Positions 61,382 through 64,000 of a stretch of 64,000 nucleotides of DNA are shown here, piece after piece. This DNA comes from Amaurobius ferox (taxonomy: Eukaryota; Arthropoda; Arachnida; Araneae; Amaurobiidae). The stretch is from positions 110,099,776 to 110,163,775 of the forward strand of contig OX578146.1 in NCBI GenBank assembly GCA_951213105.1, read 5' to 3'. Position 1 is the stretch's first letter. Each line of letters begins with the position of its first letter. The position numbers and the translations under genes are program-made. The notes under the pieces were generated by a model. That model did not search any database. It worked only from the letters and a program-made list of their open reading frames with translations, and was not told the origin of the DNA.

Positions 61382-62180
61382 TGTGTGTGTGTGTGTGTGT
61401 GTGTCAGTGAGCCTGTGGAGACGATAACTGACGAACGAATGGACCTATTTGAACCAAATTTAGTACAAAAATCACAATCCGTAAACACTGGAAGCCCATT
61501 GTTTTTATACGTAATCGAATGTTCAGAACCCCCCTAAATTTTCGAATAAAATTTTGAAAAAATCGTCAAAAAATCAAAACCACTAATAAAGTTACGTAAA
61601 TAGAGATTTCTTATGTAATTTTTAATTAGAAAACGATTGACATAAATTTTAGAACGCTAACATTAACCGTTCTCGAGATATTGCACATTTTTAAAAAAAA
61701 ATTATCAAAAAGTCATATAAAATGAAAAAAAATTACTTCCTATTCAGAAATATGTTCACTTTTCATATGTAATACCATGCGATAAATTGGGTGACATCAT
61801 TCTCGTGGATCTAGCTCGTTCCATTCATGAAAAAAGATACTTTGAGTAATACTTTTGTATTTGAACGCCAATAGTCATTTATCTGCTGTAAGAACAACTT
61901 AGTTCTTCGTCCATGACGCTTGGCGAGATTTTGGCGACAAATTTGGCGGAATATCGCCTACTTGGCGACTTTTTGAAATGTTGCCAAATTAACGAAAATC
62001 TCGCCAAAGGGATAATAATGACGCTAAATCAATGAAAATGACGACTAATTGTCGAAAATTCAATATCTTGGAAAGAATATTAGTATCTGCTACAAGAAAA
62101 TCCAATTTTTTTACTGTAAAAGTAGTAAATTCATTACATTATATAAGGAAAGTCATGTGTTGCCCACATCAGATTTTTTT
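61303..62180 (-). repeat. Hairpin-ended element, inverted copy
   Basis: A near-identical but inverted copy of about 60334-61213. Its left end is truncated (starts GCAAGCATACCTGATCACGA). It carries (GT)n at about 61340-61404 and ends at the head (CACATCAGATTTTTTT). With the preceding copy it forms a large inverted repeat. Confidence 0.85.
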
Positions 62181-62233
62181 GTTTTGCAGCAGGGTGTGCT
62201 AAATTGTAAAAATGAAATTACCAGTCAATTTTT

Positions 62234-63257
62234 ACTTTCCTTATATACATAATGTATAAGGAAAGTAGTGTGACGGGGTTGAAAATTCGAATTCGAGTTT
62301 TCGACCGGAGAGCACGTTTCAAGCATCACTGATCACGAATCAAACATTTTTGAAGTGATGTCTGTGTGTGTGTGTGTGTGTATATGTGTGTCAGTGAGCC
62401 TGTGGAGACGATAACTGACGAACGAATGGACAGATTCGAACGAAATTTGGTACAAAAATCACAATCCGTAAACACAGGAAGCTTATTGTTTTTACACGAA
62501 ATCGAATGTTCAAACCCCCACCCGCTGAATTTTCGAGTGAAATTTTGGAAAAATCATCAAAAAATCAAAACCTTTAACAAAGTTTCGCAAATAGACATTT
62601 CTTATGCAATTTTTCCTTAGAAAATGATTGATCGATTCCTTAGAAAATGAATCGTCAATAAATCAAAACCACTAATAAAGTTACGCAAATTAAGATTTCT
62701 TATATAATTTTTCATTGGAAAACGATTAACATAAGTTTTAGAACGCTAACATGAACCGTTCTCAAGATATAGCACATTTTTCAAAAAAAATTATCAAAAA
62801 GTTATATAAAATAAAAAAAAATATTTCCTATTGAGAAACATGTTCACTTTTCATATGTAATATCATGCGATAAATTTGGTGACATCATTCTCGTGGATCT
62901 AGCTCGTTCCAATCATGAAAAAAGATACTTTGAGTAATACTTTTTTATTTGAACGCCAATAGTCATTTATCTGCTGTAAGAATAACTTATTTCTCCGTCC
63001 ATAACGCTTGGCGACGAATTTGGCGGAATGTCGCCAACTTGGCGACATTTTTAATTGTTGCCAAATTAACAAAAATCTCGCCAAATTGATAAAAATGACG
63101 CTAAATCAATGAAAATAACGACTGATTGAAGAAAATTCAATATATTGGGAAGGATATAAGTATCTACTATAAGAATAACATTTTTTTAACTGTAGAAGTA
63201 GTAAATTCATTGCATTATATAAGAAAAGTCATGTGTTGCCCACATCAGATTTTTTTA
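62234..63257 (-). repeat. Hairpin-ended element, third copy with intact terminal hairpin
   Basis: Begins ACTTTCCTTATATACATAAT...GTATAAGGAAAGT at the left and ends at the family head at the right. A duplicated CCTTAGAAAATGA block at 62615-62650 followed by a switch from the ACCTTTAACAAAGTT variant to the ACCACTAATAAAGTTACGC variant suggests a mosaic of two subfamilies. Confidence 0.85.
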
Positions 63258-64000
63258 TATCGTAATTTAAAAACTGGAGACGGTTTCACCACAGAGAAAA
63301 GTGTATGTTTTTAAAAATTCACGAAAATTCATCCATTAATAGTAATGAGTTCCGTTTAAAGTTTGTTTCGAATTTTATTTTTAGATATTTCCAATGGTAT
63401 CAAGATTCAATTCTGTAATAATATTTTTGGTCGCTAAGGAACCAAGTTGTGTGAACATTGCTCAAAATCGTGCTAAATCGGTCTAAAACATAAAATAGCT
63501 AAAAAACTATTTTGTATAAAATATATACGAAGGTATGCCTTCGTAAGTTGAGAAGTCTATGTGTACCAAATTTCATGGCCGTACGATGCTTAGATTTAAC
63601 GTTGCAGATTGCCCAGGCAGAAACATACAGACAATGCTTTATATAAAGCCTACTTATTTATTATATAAAGTGTTTATTTAATTTACAATGAGTATAAGTG
63701 TGACAAATCTCTATATTTAGCTCTATATATTTACTCTTTTTTACTCTATATATCTATTTTTATATTCCATATATTTGTCATTAAATATTGAACCTCTCAA
63801 CATCAAAGAATGTGTTTCATTAGTATTAGCCATTAAACTATTGTTGCTAGCCAATGTTTTTTTAAACCATTGTTCATAAATATAAATTAAATAACTTTGG
63901 TGTATGTGGTCGACAATTGGATGCAGCGCATATTGTTAGAATAACATGTACCAATAAAACAACCAAATATGAACCAAATAAAACAACAATGATAAATCAG

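Larger units (their letters stand above)
59007..64000 (+). other. Cassette 3 intron 2, incomplete at window edge
   Basis: AT-rich at 59.0-60.3 kb with nothing recognised. Three hairpin-ended elements lie at 60334-63257, and 63.3-64.0 kb is AT-rich with no exon. No APP-type Ig2 exon start is present. Confidence 0.6.

Noticed and set aside
59007..64000. Ig2 exons of cassette 3 or a constant-region exon
   Set aside because: No acceptor followed by an APP-type start with a VGD...C block was found; these exons must lie beyond the window.

Overview
This is an AT-rich animal nuclear window with short coding islands separated by kilobases of transposon-filled intron. The coding content is a tandem array of immunoglobulin (Ig) cassettes of the kind described for the shortened Dscam (sDscam, beta-type) genes of chelicerates. 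The most likely source is a spider. That assignment is inferred from gene architecture and repeat content, not from a database match.

Layout. Bases 1-4251 look like the last intron of an upstream gene, filled by a three-unit tandem repeat (235-2678) and a minisatellite (3370-3900). A 27-codon terminal exon follows at 4252-4335, then a 3' UTR. About 16 kb of AT-rich intergenic DNA (5.2-21.1 kb) carries repeats, including a 5S-rRNA/SINE chimera, a hAT-type miniature element and a fold-back element. The Ig array starts at 21.15 kb. Cassette 1 has exons at 21391-21454, 26996-27286, 33187-33309 and 38675-38827. Cassette 2 has exons at 41728-41788, 44396-44677, 49189-49308 and 52462-52623. Cassette 3 has exons at 56073-56145 and 58722-59006, and its second Ig domain lies beyond the right edge. 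Each complete cassette encodes a signal peptide, Ig1 on one exon, and Ig2 split over two exons. Every internal junction is phase 1, so any cassette could splice to a shared downstream constant region outside the window.

Regulation. The three signal-peptide exons share a 16-base element (consensus YCAMWRYGTGGCGCTR) in the same orientation, 209-224 bases before the ATG. Its core resembles the CTCF recognition core. This suggests that each cassette has its own promoter marked by a CTCF-like site, as in mammalian clustered protocadherins. It is the most interesting signal here and it is inferred from sequence alone.

Mobile DNA. About a fifth of the window belongs to one non-autonomous family that begins TCTGATGTGGG and ends in a terminal hairpin of the type ACTTTCCTTATA...TATAAGGAAAGT, and it occurs as tandem, inverted and nested copies. 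There are also two decayed Tc1-like transposons with recognisable terminal inverted repeats, two hAT-type miniature elements, three SINE copies with target-site duplications, a probable solo LTR, a Penelope-like GIY-YIG remnant and a probable LINE ORF1 relic. No tRNA gene, functional rRNA gene, CRISPR array or bacterial-type operon was seen.
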